A stretch of DNA of 64,000 nucleotides from Halomonas ventosae (GTDB taxonomy: Bacteria; Pseudomonadota; Gammaproteobacteria; Pseudomonadales; Halomonadaceae). The notes beneath the pieces were generated by a model that was not told the DNA's origin, searched no databases, and saw only the letters and a list, made by a program, of their open reading frames with translations. Location of the stretch: the NCBI RefSeq assembly GCF_004363555.1, contig NZ_SNZJ01000027.1, positions 1-64,000 on the forward strand, in the 5' to 3' direction. Positions 37,561-46,765 of this stretch are shown here, in pieces. Both the position numbers and the translations under genes were made by a program. Within the stretch, counting starts at the first letter, position 1, and each line of letters begins with the position of its first letter.

Positions 37561-38424
37561 TCAGAACACATAGACGAAGATGAACAGCCCGATCCAGACC
37601 ACGTCGACGAAGTGCCAGTACCAGGCCGCCGCCTCGAAGCCGAAGTGGTCGTCGGCCGTGAAGTGCCCGCGGAATACCCGTACCAGCATCACCGCCAGGA
37701 TGATGGTGCCGATGATCACGTGCAGCCCGTGGAAGCCGGTGAGCAGGAAGAAGGTGGCGCCATAGATGCCCGCCTGCAGGGTGATCCCGTAGTGGGCATA
37801 GGCCTCGTAGTACTCCACCCCCTGGATGGTGATGAAACAGAGCCCCAGCAGCACGGTCACCGAGAGCCAGAAGCGGGCACTGTCGCGGAACCCTTCCTTG
37901 ATGCCCTCGTGGGCGATGGTCAAGGTGATGCTGGAGGAGACCAGGATCAGCGTATTGACCAGCGGCAGGTGCCAGGGACTGAAGGTCTCCTGCGGCCCCT
38001 CGATGGAGGCATCCGGCGGGTTGAGCAGCGGCCAGCTGGCGGTGAAGTCCGGCCACAGCAGGGCCGCCACCCCCTTGGCGCCCTCGCCGTCGAGCCAGGG
38101 CAGCGCAAAGGTGCGCACGTAGAAGAGCGCGCCGAAGAAGGCGGCGAAGAACATCACCTCCGAGAAGATGAACCAGCCCATCCCCCAGCGGAAGGAGCGG
38201 TCCATCTGGTCGTCGTAGAGACCGCCCCGGGACTCGAGGACGACATCGCGGAACCACAGCGCCATCACCGCCAGCACCCCGACCAGGCCGAGCGCCATGA
38301 CCGGCATGCCGGCCGTGCCATGCACCAGCACCGTGCCGGTGCCGATCATCATCGCCCCCAGCGCCAGCGACGCCAGGATGGGCCACTTGCTGGACTCGGG
38401 AACGTAGTAGCTGCCACCACTCAT
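37561..38424 (-). CDS. ctaE: Cytochrome c oxidase subunit III
   Basis: The 287-residue subunit has seven hydrophobic helices with WPILASLALGAM, WGMGWFIFSEVMFFAAFFGALFY, LPLVNTLILVSSSITLTIAHEG, FLLTGFHGLHVIIGTI and the ending AAAWYWHFVDVVWIGLFIFVYVF, all characteristic. It stabilises the proton-pumping core of the aa3-type oxidase. It overlaps ctaG by four bases (ATGA). Confidence 0.96.
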   Translation of the reverse strand: MSGGSYYVPESSKWPILASLALGAMMIGTGTVLVHGTAGMPVMALGLVGVLAVMALWFRDVVLESRGGLYDDQMDRSFRWGMGWFIFSEVMFFAAFFGALFYVRTFALPWLDGEGAKGVAALLWPDFTASWPLLNPPDASIEGPQETFSPWHLPLVNTLILVSSSITLTIAHEGIKEGFRDSARFWLSVTVLLGLCFITIQGVEYYEAYAHYGITLQAGIYGATFFLLTGFHGLHVIIGTIILAVMLVRVFRGHFTADDHFGFEAAAWYWHFVDVVWIGLFIFVYVF

Positions 38425-39017
38425 GCGCTGTCTCCTTCTTTGATCGGCCCATGGGGCGATACTGCCGCCTGTGCCGGCTGCACGGGATAGAGGGTGTAGA
38501 CCAGGGTCACCGTCTTGATGTCGGCCGGCAGGTCCCGGGTCAGCTGGAAGACCAGCGGCGCTTCAAGCCGCTCGCCGCCCTCCAGGCGCTGCTCCTGGAA
38601 GCAGAAGCAGCTGAGCTTGCGCAGGTGCACCGAGGCCTCCGAGGGGGAGACGCTGGGCACTGCCCTCGCCCGGCTGGCATCGCCCCCCCGGTTGCGGAAG
38701 GTGAAGGACACCTCGTTGCTCTGTCCCGGGTGGACCCGGACCTGGCGCGTCTGCACGTCGAGCTCCCAGGGCAGCCCGGCGCTCGCCCGGGTGATGAACT
38801 GCACCGTCACCATCCGCGAGGTGTCGACCTCCTCATGGACCAGCATCTGGGCGCTGTTGCTGGTCTTGCCGTTGAGGCCGGTGACCTCGCAGAAGACGTC
38901 ATAGAGCGGCACCAGCGCGAAGGCGAAGGCGAACATGCCGGCCAGCACCACCAGGGTGCGGGTCACGGTCCGGCGCACCCCTTCACGCCCTGTTGCCTGT
39001 TCGTCATGGCTGGCCAT
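38421..39017 (-). CDS. ctaG: Cytochrome c oxidase assembly protein CtaG (Cox11)
   Basis: The 198-residue protein has one N-terminal membrane helix and a periplasmic domain with the copper-binding CFCF motif in LSCFCFQEQ, plus VPLYDVFCEVTGLNGKT near the membrane. It delivers copper to CuB of CtaD. It lies between ctaD and ctaE on the same strand and is translationally coupled to ctaE, as in many proteobacteria. Confidence 0.95.
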   Translation of the reverse strand: MASHDEQATGREGVRRTVTRTLVVLAGMFAFAFALVPLYDVFCEVTGLNGKTSNSAQMLVHEEVDTSRMVTVQFITRASAGLPWELDVQTRQVRVHPGQSNEVSFTFRNRGGDASRARAVPSVSPSEASVHLRKLSCFCFQEQRLEGGERLEAPLVFQLTRDLPADIKTVTLVYTLYPVQPAQAAVSPHGPIKEGDSA

Positions 39018-39047
39018 GCCTGCCTCCCGCGTCGCTGCCGACGCTGC

Positions 39048-40682
39048 TCAGTGCTGCCGATGGGGATGGAAGTCCGGGGGCGTCTCGAAGGTATGCAGCG
39101 GCGCCGGGCTCGGCACGCTCCACTCCAGATCCTCGGCGCCCTCCCAGGCCTTGGCCGGGGCCTTCTCGCCACCGCGCACGCACTTGATGATCACCAGCAC
39201 GAAGAGCAGCTGGGAGGCACCGAACAGGAAGGCGCCCAGGCTCGAGGCGACGTTGAAGTCGGCGAACTGCAGCGCATAGTCGGGGATGCGCCGCGGCATG
39301 CCGGCGAGCCCCGAGAAGTGCATCGGGAAGAAGGTCAGGTTCACACCGATCACCGACAGCCAGAAGTGCCACTGGGAGAGCCGCAGGTGCGGATAGTGGC
39401 CGGTCCACTTGGGCAGCCAGTAGTAGGCGCCGGCCAGGATCGCGAACAGCGCGCCGGGCACCAGCACGTAGTGGAAGTGGGCCACCACGAAGTAGGTGTC
39501 GTGATACTGGAAGTCGGCCGGCGAGATGGCCAGCATCAGCCCCGAGAACCCCCCCACGGTGAACTGCACCACGAAGGCCAGGGCAAACAGCATCGGCGGC
39601 TCGAAGCTGATCGAGCCACGAAACATCGTCGCCACCCAGTTGAAGACCTTCACCCCGGTGGGCACCGCGATCAGCATGGTGGTGTACATGAAGAACAGCT
39701 CCGCCACCAGCGGCAGCCCGACCACGAACATGTGGTGGGCCCAGACCAGGAAGGAGAGGATGGCGATCGCTGCCGTGGCATAGACCATGGAGGCATAGCC
39801 GAACAGCCGCTTGCGGGAGAAGGTCGGAATGATCGCCGAGACGATGCCGAAGGCCGGCAGGATCATGATGTAGACCTCGGGATGCCCGAAGAACCAGAAC
39901 AGGTGCTGGAACAGCACCGGGTCACCGCCGCCGGCCGCGTTGAAGAAGCTGGTGCCGAAGTTGATATCCATCAGCATCATGGTGATCACCCCGGCCAGCA
40001 CCGGCATCACCGCGATCAGCAGGAAGGCGGTGATCAGCCAGGTCCAGACGAACAGCGGCATGTCCATCATGCGCATCCCCGGCGCACGCAGGTTGAGGAT
40101 GGTGGCGATGATGTTGATGGCGCCGAGGATCGAGCTGATCCCGGCGATATGCAGCGAGAGGATGAAGAAGGTGGTGGACGGTGGCGCGTAGGTGGTGGAG
40201 AGCGGCGCGTAGAAGGTCCAGCCGAAGTTGGGCCCGCCCCCAGGCATCAGCAGGGTGCTGAGCAGCAGGGTGAAGGCCACCGGCAGCAGCCAGAAGCTGA
40301 AGTTGTTCAGGCGCGGCAGGGCCATGTCCGGGGCACCGATCTGCAGCGGCACCATCCAGTTCGCCAGCCCCACGAAGGCCGGCATGATCGCGCCGAACAC
40401 CATGATCAGGCCGTGCATGGTGGTCATCTGGTTGAAGAACTCGGGCTGTACCAGCTGCAGGCCGGGCTGGAACAGCTCGGCTCGCACCACCAGGGCGAAG
40501 ATCCCGCCGATGAAGAACATGGTCAGCGAGAAGATCAGGTAGAGGCTACCGATCTCCTTGTGGTTGGTGGTCAGCAGCCAGCGCATCAGCCCGCGGGGCC
40601 GGGCATGGCCGGCCTCGGCCATGCCGCCGGCAGTGGCCGTGCTGTGCTCGGGGGTCGGCTTGGGGGGCAGTGTCGAAGCCAT
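39048..40682 (-). CDS. ctaD: Cytochrome c oxidase subunit I
   Basis: The 544-residue catalytic subunit contains [30 protein letters not shown] with a heme a ligand, the CuB and active-site region [38 protein letters not shown] and [15 protein letters not shown] with the distal His residues. It reduces oxygen to water at heme a3-CuB and pumps protons. GGGAGA precedes the ATG at 40682; the frame is open upstream but that part overlaps ctaC. Confidence 0.97.
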   Translation of the reverse strand: MASTLPPKPTPEHSTATAGGMAEAGHARPRGLMRWLLTTNHKEIGSLYLIFSLTMFFIGGIFALVVRAELFQPGLQLVQPEFFNQMTTMHGLIMVFGAIMPAFVGLANWMVPLQIGAPDMALPRLNNFSFWLLPVAFTLLLSTLLMPGGGPNFGWTFYAPLSTTYAPPSTTFFILSLHIAGISSILGAINIIATILNLRAPGMRMMDMPLFVWTWLITAFLLIAVMPVLAGVITMMLMDINFGTSFFNAAGGGDPVLFQHLFWFFGHPEVYIMILPAFGIVSAIIPTFSRKRLFGYASMVYATAAIAILSFLVWAHHMFVVGLPLVAELFFMYTTMLIAVPTGVKVFNWVATMFRGSISFEPPMLFALAFVVQFTVGGFSGLMLAISPADFQYHDTYFVVAHFHYVLVPGALFAILAGAYYWLPKWTGHYPHLRLSQWHFWLSVIGVNLTFFPMHFSGLAGMPRRIPDYALQFADFNVASSLGAFLFGASQLLFVLVIIKCVRGGEKAPAKAWEGAEDLEWSVPSPAPLHTFETPPDFHPHRQH

Positions 40683-40729
40683 CGGAAATCTCCCTGTGAC
40701 GTCGCGGTAGAGAAACGGAAAGCCGTCGG

Positions 40730-41854
40730 CTACTCGTCTTGCTCGAGCAGCTCGGCGATTTCCGACGGTTGCACGCTGTCGCCGGACTCGTTGCCCCAGG
40801 CATTGCGTTCGTAGGTAACCACGGCAGCGATCTCCACCGCATTGAGGGTGTTGCGGAAGGCCGGCATGGCGGACCCGGACACACCGTCGATCACGGTGCT
40901 GATATGGCGCTCCGGCTCGTCCAACAGCGCCTGGTTGCCCGCCAGCGCCGGGAAGGCCGGCGGGTTGCCGGTGCCATCCGGCTGGTGACAGGAGGCACAC
41001 ACCGAGCCGTAGACCTGCTCGCCACGCTCCATCAGCTCGTCCATCCCCCACTCGCGATCGACGCCCTGGGCCTCCTGGGCGGCGGCCTCCTTGCGCTCGA
41101 CCAGCCACTCGTCGAAGCGCTCCTGCTCGACGGCCTCGACCACCACCGGCATGAAGGCATGGTCCTTGCCACACAGCTCGGCGCACTGGCCGCGATAGAT
41201 CCCGGGCTCCTCGATGCGCACCCAGTTCTCGTTGACGAAGCCGGGAATGGCATCCTGCTTGACCGCCAGGTCGGGCACCCACCAGGAGTGGATGACGTCA
41301 TCGGAGGTCAGCAGCAGTCGCACCTTCTGTCCCACCGGCAACACCAGCGGTTCGTCCACCTCGAGAAGGTAGTGTTCGCCCTTCTCGTCGGCGCCACTGA
41401 TCTGCTCGCGGGGCGTCCCAAGGTTGGAGGTGAAGGCAACCTCCTCGCCCAGGTACTCGTAGCGCCAGCGCCATTGCTGGCCGGTGACCATGATGTCGAG
41501 ATCGGCCTCGGAAGTGTCATACATGTTCTTGAGGGTCGCGGTGGCAGGCACCGCCATGCCCACCAGGATCAGCAGCGGGATCGCCGTCCAGATCACTTCC
41601 ACGCTGGTGTGCTCGTGGAAGGTGGCGGCCTTGGCGCCGCGGGAATGGCGGTAGCGGAACAGCGAGTAGAACATCGCACCGAAGACGATGACCCCGATGA
41701 CCACGCAGATCCAGAAGATGATCATGTGCAGGGAGTAGATGTCACGGCTGACCGCCGTGACGCCAACCGGCATGTTCCAGCCATTGGCCAGCGCAATCGG
41801 GGTCAGGGCTGCGGAGGCCAGCCCCCCCGCCATCCACACGAGCAACGTGCGCAT
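40730..41854 (-). CDS. ctaC: Cytochrome c oxidase subunit II fused to a cytochrome c domain
   Basis: The 374-residue subunit starts with a signal-like helix, two membrane segments and the periplasmic cupredoxin domain. The CuA ligands are in IHSWWVPDL and [15 protein letters not shown] (Cys224, Glu226, Cys228, His232, Met235). A C-terminal cytochrome c domain follows: CASCH at 286-290, with an axial Met probably in GSAMPAF. This makes the enzyme a caa3-like variant able to accept electrons internally. It heads the structural genes, with a putative promoter at 41900-41927. Confidence 0.95.
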   Translation of the reverse strand: MRTLLVWMAGGLASAALTPIALANGWNMPVGVTAVSRDIYSLHMIIFWICVVIGVIVFGAMFYSLFRYRHSRGAKAATFHEHTSVEVIWTAIPLLILVGMAVPATATLKNMYDTSEADLDIMVTGQQWRWRYEYLGEEVAFTSNLGTPREQISGADEKGEHYLLEVDEPLVLPVGQKVRLLLTSDDVIHSWWVPDLAVKQDAIPGFVNENWVRIEEPGIYRGQCAELCGKDHAFMPVVVEAVEQERFDEWLVERKEAAAQEAQGVDREWGMDELMERGEQVYGSVCASCHQPDGTGNPPAFPALAGNQALLDEPERHISTVIDGVSGSAMPAFRNTLNAVEIAAVVTYERNAWGNESGDSVQPSEIAELLEQDE

Positions 41855-41899
41855 CGGCGCCTCCTCAGGGTCATTGTTGTATTAGCGAGCGCTTGCAGC

Positions 41900-41927
41900 A
41901 GTATAGAAGAGTGCGACGGTTCGTCAC
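41900..41927 (-). promoter_or_regulatory. Putative sigma70-type promoter of the ctaC operon
   Basis: On the minus strand GTGACG and TATACT are separated by 16 bases, about 46 bases before the ctaC ATG. Match to consensus is four of six at -35 and five of six at -10. Confidence 0.4.
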
Positions 41928-41972
41928 GGCTGCCATCCAGGGCCAGGTAAACGGGCTCGTCAACGCTGCTGC

Positions 41973-42146
41973 TCAGCGCGCGGCCAGCACCGCCACGAGT
42001 GCCACCAGCACCACGAACACCACTCCCATGAGCAGCCCCGCCGCGATGAAGGTGCCCGGGCGGTTGGACGCGAAATCCTCGCGCCGCCGGGCATCCTTCT
42101 GCACCCCCAGGAAGGCCGCCAGCACCGACTTGATCGCTTGCCACAT
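41973..42146 (-). CDS. DUF2970 small membrane protein
   Basis: The 57-residue protein has an N-terminal amphipathic part (MWQAIKSVLAAFLGVQKDARRREDF) and a C-terminal membrane helix (GTFIAAGLLMGVVFVVLVALVAVLAAR), the layout of DUF2970 proteins found beside oxidase genes. Its role is unknown. The ATG at 42146 follows GAGGAG with seven-base spacing; an in-frame TTG at 42161 is less likely. It lies upstream of ctaC on the same strand. Confidence 0.78.
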   Translation of the reverse strand: MWQAIKSVLAAFLGVQKDARRREDFASNRPGTFIAAGLLMGVVFVVLVALVAVLAAR

Positions 42147-42353
42147 CCCGTTTCTCCTCAATCAACAGCTGACGGACTCCCCACCACCCTAGACCATGCC
42201 GACAGCGGCGACCCGTGGAGACATTCCACGCCAGGCGTCACAGCCGACGAATTCCTCTTCGCTGCAACGCACAAAACCGCAATCATCTTCTACACTCAAG
42301 ATGAGAGCCGCCCTTGACCCGAGATCCCGCCAGGCGCCTGAAGGAGACCGACC

Positions 42354-42710
42354 ATGACCAAGCAGAAAGACACCACGGCAAACCCTGCCCTGGCCGCCGC
42401 CCAGCCGATGATGGAGTGGTGGCAGAAACAGTTCAGCCAGGGGGCCACGCCCATGGCGCGCATGCAACTGGCCTGGATGCAGAGCATGGCCGACGCCATG
42501 CAGTTTGAGGCCGAGTTCCTCCAGTCTCTCGCCGAAAGCGGCCAGAAGATCGCCCAGTCCTTCAACGGGGAGATCCCGCAGAGCCCGGCCGAGATGCAGG
42601 AGCGTTACCAGCAGCTCATCAAGGAGGTCAGCGAAGCCCAGATGGAACGGATGCAGAAGGCTGCAGAGCTCTCCCATGACTTCCGCAAGCGCATCTGGGA
42701 AGAGATCTGA
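42354..42710 (+). CDS. Small phasin-like helical protein, paralogue A
   Basis: The 118-residue protein is almost entirely helical and amphipathic, with no signal or membrane segment: MMEWWQKQFSQGATPMARMQ, AWMQSMADAMQFEAEFLQSLAESGQKI, a heptad-like QMERMQKAAELSH and the tail FRKRIWEEI. This composition recalls phasins that coat polyhydroxybutyrate granules, but I do not recognise a specific family. It aligns over its whole core with the convergent gene at 42843-43271. PHB-cycle genes elsewhere in the window make a granule role plausible, not proven. Confidence 0.6.
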   Translation: MTKQKDTTANPALAAAQPMMEWWQKQFSQGATPMARMQLAWMQSMADAMQFEAEFLQSLAESGQKIAQSFNGEIPQSPAEMQERYQQLIKEVSEAQMERMQKAAELSHDFRKRIWEEI

Positions 42711-42764
42711 GCCCTCCTCGATGACCGCCGGGGGCATCGCCCCGAGAGTCGCGCAAGGAGGAGA

Positions 42765-42796
42765 ACGGCACGGCGGGGTCACCCCTGCCGTGCCGT
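42765..42796. terminator. Bidirectional hairpin between the two phasin-like genes
   Basis: ACGGCACGGC and GCCGTGCCGT arms, extended by GGGG/CCCC with a one-base bulge, sit between the two convergent genes. Confidence 0.65.
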
Positions 42797-42842
42797 ACTC
42801 TTGGTGGGGAAGATGGAGTGGCCATCGCCGCGAGGCGTGAGC

Positions 42843-43271
42843 TCAGCAGATCTCTTCCCAGAGACGCTGACGAAACTCCTTGGGCAAGCGGGCCACCCTG
42901 CCGACCCGTGCAGCATGGGCATCGGCCACCTCCTTCGCAGCGTCCTGGCAGCAACTGCCCAGAACGGGAGGGTTCTGGAGTGCTCGCTGGTCGGCGAGGC
43001 AGCTCACCACCCTGCTGCCGGCCATGGTGCAGACGGACAGGAATTCGGCCTCCAACTGGAAAGCCTCGACCAGCGAGGCCATCCAGGCCTGCTGCAGCCG
43101 GATCATCGGATGGGTCGCGTCCATCCAGTGGTGAAGCCACCAGTCGCAGACCGGCAAGGAGGCCTCAACCGTCGACATCGGCGACGGACCGTGACCAACG
43201 GACGGTGCCGGAACGGAGACGACCGAGGCGGGCACGACTTGCTCGGCCACGATGTGTCTAGCGGTTGACAT
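42843..43271 (-). CDS. Small phasin-like helical protein, paralogue B
   Basis: The 142-residue product has a Val/Ala/Pro-rich N-terminal extension of about 35 residues. Its core matches paralogue A position by position: DWWLHHWMDATHPMIRLQQAWM, SLVEAFQLEAEFL, a KEVADAHAARVGRVA helix and the tail FRQRLWEEIC. It has extra cysteines (a CC pair in LGSCCQDAAKE) that A lacks. A GAGGGA site precedes the ATG at 43271. The two genes are convergent with a shared terminator, so they are probably controlled separately. Function is unknown; phasin-like is my best description. Confidence 0.6.
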   Translation of the reverse strand: MSTARHIVAEQVVPASVVSVPAPSVGHGPSPMSTVEASLPVCDWWLHHWMDATHPMIRLQQAWMASLVEAFQLEAEFLSVCTMAGSRVVSCLADQRALQNPPVLGSCCQDAAKEVADAHAARVGRVARLPKEFRQRLWEEIC

Positions 43272-43402
43272 CTTGATGTCCCTCGAGAAGGGCGTAGTGG
43301 TGCAACCGAGAAGTGTAGTACCGGCACGCCTCGCCCGGTCAGACGATTTTGGCACGTGGTTATCCTGCAAAGCCTTGTCTCGAAGGCGCTTGGGAACCTG
43401 GC

Positions 43403-44134
43403 TCAGCCGAAGCCGAAGAGACGGGTGATCAGCGGCAGCAGGAAGGCGGTCAGCAGGCCCGTCAGTCCCATGGCCAGACCGGAAAAGGCACCGGCCACGA
43501 CGCCCAGTCGAGCGAAGGCGTGGGCAGTGCCGAAGCCATGGGCCGCGAGACCGAGGGTGAAGCCCTGCACCACCGGGTCCTTGATGCGCAGCAGGCGGAA
43601 GATCCAGGGCCCCAGGGCGCAGCCGATCGAGCCAGTCAACAGTACCAGGCCGGCGGCGAGCGACGGAATCCCGCCGATCTGCTCGGCGATGCCCATGGCG
43701 ATCGGCGAGGTGACGGAGCGCGGCGCCAGGGACAGCAGCGTCTCGGTGCGCGCGCCGAGCAGCATGGCCAAGCCCAGGGTGGAAGCCACCGCCGTGAAGA
43801 TTCCCGCCCCACAGGCCAGCAGCAGCGGCCACAGCAGGCGCCGGACCCGTTCGCGATGGTCATACAGGGGGATCGCCAGGGCCACCGTGGCCGGCCCCAG
43901 CAGGAAATGGATGAACTGGGCTCCCTCGAAGTAGGTGCGATAGTCCATGTCCACCAGCAGCAGCAGGGCGATCAGCATGACGATGGAGAGCGTGACCGGG
44001 TGCAGCAACGGGGTACCGCCCACGGCGCGGTTGATCCGCACCGCCAGGGCAAAGACCAGCAGGGTCGCCAGCAGCGAGAGCAGCGGATTCCCCGAGAGGT
44101 AGACCCACAGCTGGTCGAAGGTGGCGATGTTCAT
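43403..44134 (-). CDS. lrgB: LrgB/CidB family membrane protein
   Basis: The 243-residue polytopic protein has about seven to eight hydrophobic helices and the family signatures GPATVALAIPLYDHRERVRR, LAPRSVTSPIAMGIAEQIGGIPSL and GLAAHGFGTAHAFA. LrgB-type proteins act with LrgA-type holin-like partners in murein hydrolase export control or metabolite (pyruvate/glycolate) transport. It overlaps lrgA by ATGA. Confidence 0.9.
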   Translation of the reverse strand: MNIATFDQLWVYLSGNPLLSLLATLLVFALAVRINRAVGGTPLLHPVTLSIVMLIALLLLVDMDYRTYFEGAQFIHFLLGPATVALAIPLYDHRERVRRLLWPLLLACGAGIFTAVASTLGLAMLLGARTETLLSLAPRSVTSPIAMGIAEQIGGIPSLAAGLVLLTGSIGCALGPWIFRLLRIKDPVVQGFTLGLAAHGFGTAHAFARLGVVAGAFSGLAMGLTGLLTAFLLPLITRLFGFG

Positions 44135-44508
44135 GCCTTGCCTCCCGGCCCGCCGTTGCGCCGGGCATGACCATGCTGCAGGCGCTCCAGTACCCAGGCC
44201 GTCACGCCCAGGGTCACCGCCGTGGAAGCCACCAGGGTCACCACGATCGGCCAGAGGTCGGCGGCTATCAACTCGAAGTGCACCATCAACCCCACCCCGG
44301 CGGGCACGAACAGCAGCGTCAGGTAGCGCAGCAGCCCCTCTCCCGTCAGGCGCAGGCTCGAGGGCACCTTGCCGCGGATCATCAAGGCCACCAGCAGGAT
44401 CACCATGCCGATCACCGGCCCCGGAATCGGCAGCGTGAGCCCCCGCGCCACCAGTTCGCCGGCAAACTGGCAGGCCAGCAGCATGCTCATTCCCATGATC
44501 AACGGCAT
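44131..44508 (-). CDS. lrgA: LrgA/CidA family holin-like protein
   Basis: The 125-residue protein has four membrane helices. MLLACQFAGELVARGLTLPIPGPVIGMVILLVALMIRGKVPSSL and LTLLFVPAGVGLMVHF are the LrgA/CidA signature. A GGAGG site precedes the ATG at 44508, and upstream open frame is rejected. With lrgB it forms a two-gene operon; no LytSR-like regulator is adjacent. Confidence 0.9.
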   Translation of the reverse strand: MPLIMGMSMLLACQFAGELVARGLTLPIPGPVIGMVILLVALMIRGKVPSSLRLTGEGLLRYLTLLFVPAGVGLMVHFELIAADLWPIVVTLVASTAVTLGVTAWVLERLQHGHARRNGGPGGKA

Positions 44509-44623
44509 CTTCGCCCTCCTCTCTGCAGCTGTTCTCGTGGCTGACAGTGTGACAGAAGCGGCGGGATCCGGGGCCTCGTCGAGACATCCGGCCAAGCAAT
44601 TGATAAGGAAGCGCAAAAGGGAC

Positions 44624-44652
44624 TTTTCATTTGCCCTGCGACGCGCTAGTAT
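44624..44652 (+). promoter_or_regulatory. Putative promoter of the tRNA-Pro gene
   Basis: TTTTCA and TAGTAT are spaced by 17 bases and followed by a GC-rich discriminator, 54 bases before the tRNA. This is the form expected for stable-RNA promoters under stringent control. Confidence 0.45.
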
Positions 44653-44706
44653 ACGCCTCGTTCTCGGGGGCCAGGAACCACAGGCCAGGTAGCCCGAAAA
44701 CGGTAT

Positions 44707-44783
44707 CGGAGCGTGGCGCAGCTTGGTAGCGCGTTGCAATGGGGTTGCAAAGGTCGCAGGTTCGAATCCTGTCGCTCCGACCA
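44707..44783 (+). tRNA. tRNA-Pro (anticodon GGG)
   Basis: A complete 77-nt cloverleaf: acceptor CGGAGCG / CGCTCCG with the C1-G72 pair usual for tRNA-Pro, a D-arm with AGCTTGGTAGC, an anticodon stem TTGCA / TGCAA around the loop ATGGGGT (anticodon GGG), a TTCGAAT T-loop and an encoded CCA. It reads CCC and CCU codons. The 3-prime end is a common integration site for islands, and the sequence beyond it is gene-poor and decayed. Confidence 0.97.
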
Positions 44784-45116
44784 GAAACATCAGTAAAAAC
44801 GGTCACTTAGCTCACAGAGCAGGTGGCCGTTTTTCGTTGCGTCCCGCTCTAGGTGACATATAGGTGACACGCGTCGGAAACAGCCAGCAACGCTGAGCAC
44901 CCTCTCCTACCCGTCCAGTCGCTCGCCCTCGCGATCTTCTCCCCGTCGCCAGCTCTACGGCTGCCCGCGAACACTTCACCCCACCTACCCACAAAACCGA
45001 AACATCTCCACTGTACTCCCCTCCTCCTTGGTTGACTTGGGGGCTAAGCCCCAAGGCAAGGCAACAGCCAACCACGAGACCCTAGCAGCCAGCAGTGCAA
45101 CCTCTTCAGGCCCCAA
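44784..45116. other. Gene-poor stretch after tRNA-Pro, with a terminator and a 9-bp direct repeat
   Basis: After the terminator at 44795-44834 comes TAGGTGACA twice (44850-44858 and 44861-44869). No ribosome-site-backed gene is seen; open frames here are unsupported. It looks like the worn end of an integrated element leading into the mcrC remnant, but no integrase fragment could be identified. Confidence 0.5.
44795..44834 (+). terminator. Terminator of tRNA-Pro
   Basis: AAAAACGGTCAC pairs with GTGGCCGTTTTT (one G-U pair) across a 16-nt loop, 12 bases past the tRNA, and the 3-prime arm itself ends in five T. Confidence 0.8.
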
Positions 45117-45765
45117 CGCCTGGCCTGCCGCTACGGCGAGCTGGTCGCCGATATCCTGGTCAACCGCCTGCTGCACACCGCCCTGCGGATGGTGATCTGG
45201 CTCTGCACTCCCCCTGCTCGCCCAGCAGTTCCACGCCCTACGCATGCGTTTCGGCAACGTCGGCACGCTGGCACTCCTCGAGCGGGGACCCACGGCCGAC
45301 CGGCTCAACTGGACGCAGAGCCGCTACGCCCCACTGATGACGCTGGCTCACCCCTTCCTGTACGACCCGAGTCTGGATGCACGTTGGGAGCGCCAGCAGG
45401 CCTTCAGCCTGCGATTCGCCATGAACCGCCTCTTCGAACGCTACACCGCTACCCGCCTGCGCCACCCCCCTGGCACGCCGCCACGGGCTCAAGCTGATGG
45501 AACAGGGCCCACGGCGCTATCTGGGGCACGAGGCGAGCGGACGCGGCCGTCTGCTGATGCGTCCGGATATCACCCTGCTGGACGAAACCCGGCGAACGGT
45601 GGTCATCCTGAACACCACCACGAGGAAGCGCATCGAAGGGCCCGACCCGCTGGCGGCGCTATTCGCAGCGGATCTCTACCAGATGACAGCCTATGCTCAT
45701 GCCTAAGACTGTGACTCGGTTGCCCTGCTCTACCCCGAACAGGCGCATCTGCGGGCCGGGCAACG
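45117..45765 (+). pseudogene. mcrC: Decayed McrC-family restriction subunit gene
   Basis: Three reading frames in succession give McrC-like blocks. From 45117 comes RLACRYGELVADILVNRLLHTALRM. From about 45244 comes a second frame with GNVGTLALLERG and FAMNRLFERYTATRL. From about 45485 comes a third with LMEQGPRRYLGHE, LLMRPDITLLDETRRTVVILNTTTRKRIEG, ADLYQMTAYAHA, then an in-frame TAA (45704-45706) followed by SVALLYPEQAHL. These match the order of motifs in McrC, the non-GTPase partner of McrB in 5-methylcytosine restriction. Two frameshifts, an internal stop, a missing N-terminus and no mcrB mean it is not functional. Confidence 0.75.
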
Positions 45766-45935
45766 CCATACTATGACACTGGCAGACCCGCAGACACCCA
45801 AGTTGACCCTTAGCGGTGTCCCTCTGAATGGGCAGGGAATCCGCGAAGACTTGCTGCGTGAAAATAACAAGACAAAGCAAAATGGTCTTGTGGCAGATGG
45901 TGTGGCGATCAGTCCATTTCGATGAATTTGAGACA

Positions 45936-46598
45936 TCAGACAGTCTGGCAACCCGCGATGGCCGGCGCCTCCTGGACAAGTGCTTCATCTTCAAGGGCCG
46001 CCACCATGAAGCGGGCGAAATCCACCCTGCGGGTGAGGTTGCTTGCGAGGATGGGATCACCGACATGCCGGCTCCACACCGGAAGACCCTGGCTATCGCC
46101 TTCCTCGAGATCGCTTCCTCGGACTACGGTCCATCGGGTATCGCTTTCGAACACGCGCCGGCAGGCTTCCACCTGGTCATCTAGGTCCGCGAAACGGGTC
46201 AGGCGCGCCAGCCATCCGAAGACCTTCACGAAGGTCTTGAGCTTCCAGGAGTAGACGTCCTGGCCATCGCGGGAGATGTGCCAGCCACAGGAAAACACGA
46301 GGCGTGCCCCCGGCTTCGCGTGGTCGAGCACGGCCTGTGCCGTTCCTGTCGCGAACTGCTTAACGCCCCAAGGGACCAGCACCGTCAGCACGCCGTCGCA
46401 GCCTGCGACCGCCTGCTTGATCACTTCCGGGTCGTTCGTCGCGCCGGGAACGATCGTGATGCGACCCTTGAGGGCCCCGAGCTTGCCAACGCTCTGCGGG
46501 CGGCACACGCCAACCACCTCGTAACCCCGATCAAGAGCATGCTGCACCATGTACTGCCCCAGCTTCCCGGAAGCCCCTACGATGCACACCTTGTTCAT
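45936..46598 (-). CDS. NAD(P)-binding NmrA-like/atypical SDR protein
   Basis: The 220-residue protein begins with the dinucleotide-binding VCIVGASGKLGQYMVQHAL and continues with CRPQSVGKLGALKGRITIVPGATNDPEVIKQAVAGCDGVLTVLVPWG, the pattern of NmrA/NAD(P)H-binding proteins. The C-terminal ASNLTRRVDFARFMVAALED is typical too. Active-site Tyr-Lys of classical SDRs is not evident, so it may be a redox sensor or an isomerase-like enzyme. ATG 46598 was preferred over 46604 because AGAGG touches the latter. It is last in a minus-strand run. Confidence 0.75.
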   Translation of the reverse strand: MNKVCIVGASGKLGQYMVQHALDRGYEVVGVCRPQSVGKLGALKGRITIVPGATNDPEVIKQAVAGCDGVLTVLVPWGVKQFATGTAQAVLDHAKPGARLVFSCGWHISRDGQDVYSWKLKTFVKVFGWLARLTRFADLDDQVEACRRVFESDTRWTVVRGSDLEEGDSQGLPVWSRHVGDPILASNLTRRVDFARFMVAALEDEALVQEAPAIAGCQTV

Positions 46599-46765
46599 CG
46601 TCATCCTCTCGCATTGTCCGGTGGTAGGCTCACGAGCTCGCCGTGCGCACGTATCAGAAAGTGCGGCCCACACCCTGTTCATGCCGACGGGTCCCCGACA
46701 GCCTGCGCAAGTTCTCTCATCCCAACATACCGCCTGAAACGGCGACGCCCAGAAAATCACGTTCA

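Noticed and set aside
44707-45116. Integrase gene or att duplication after tRNA-Pro
   Set aside because: No tyrosine-recombinase motif was readable, and I found no second copy of the tRNA 3-prime end elsewhere in the window.
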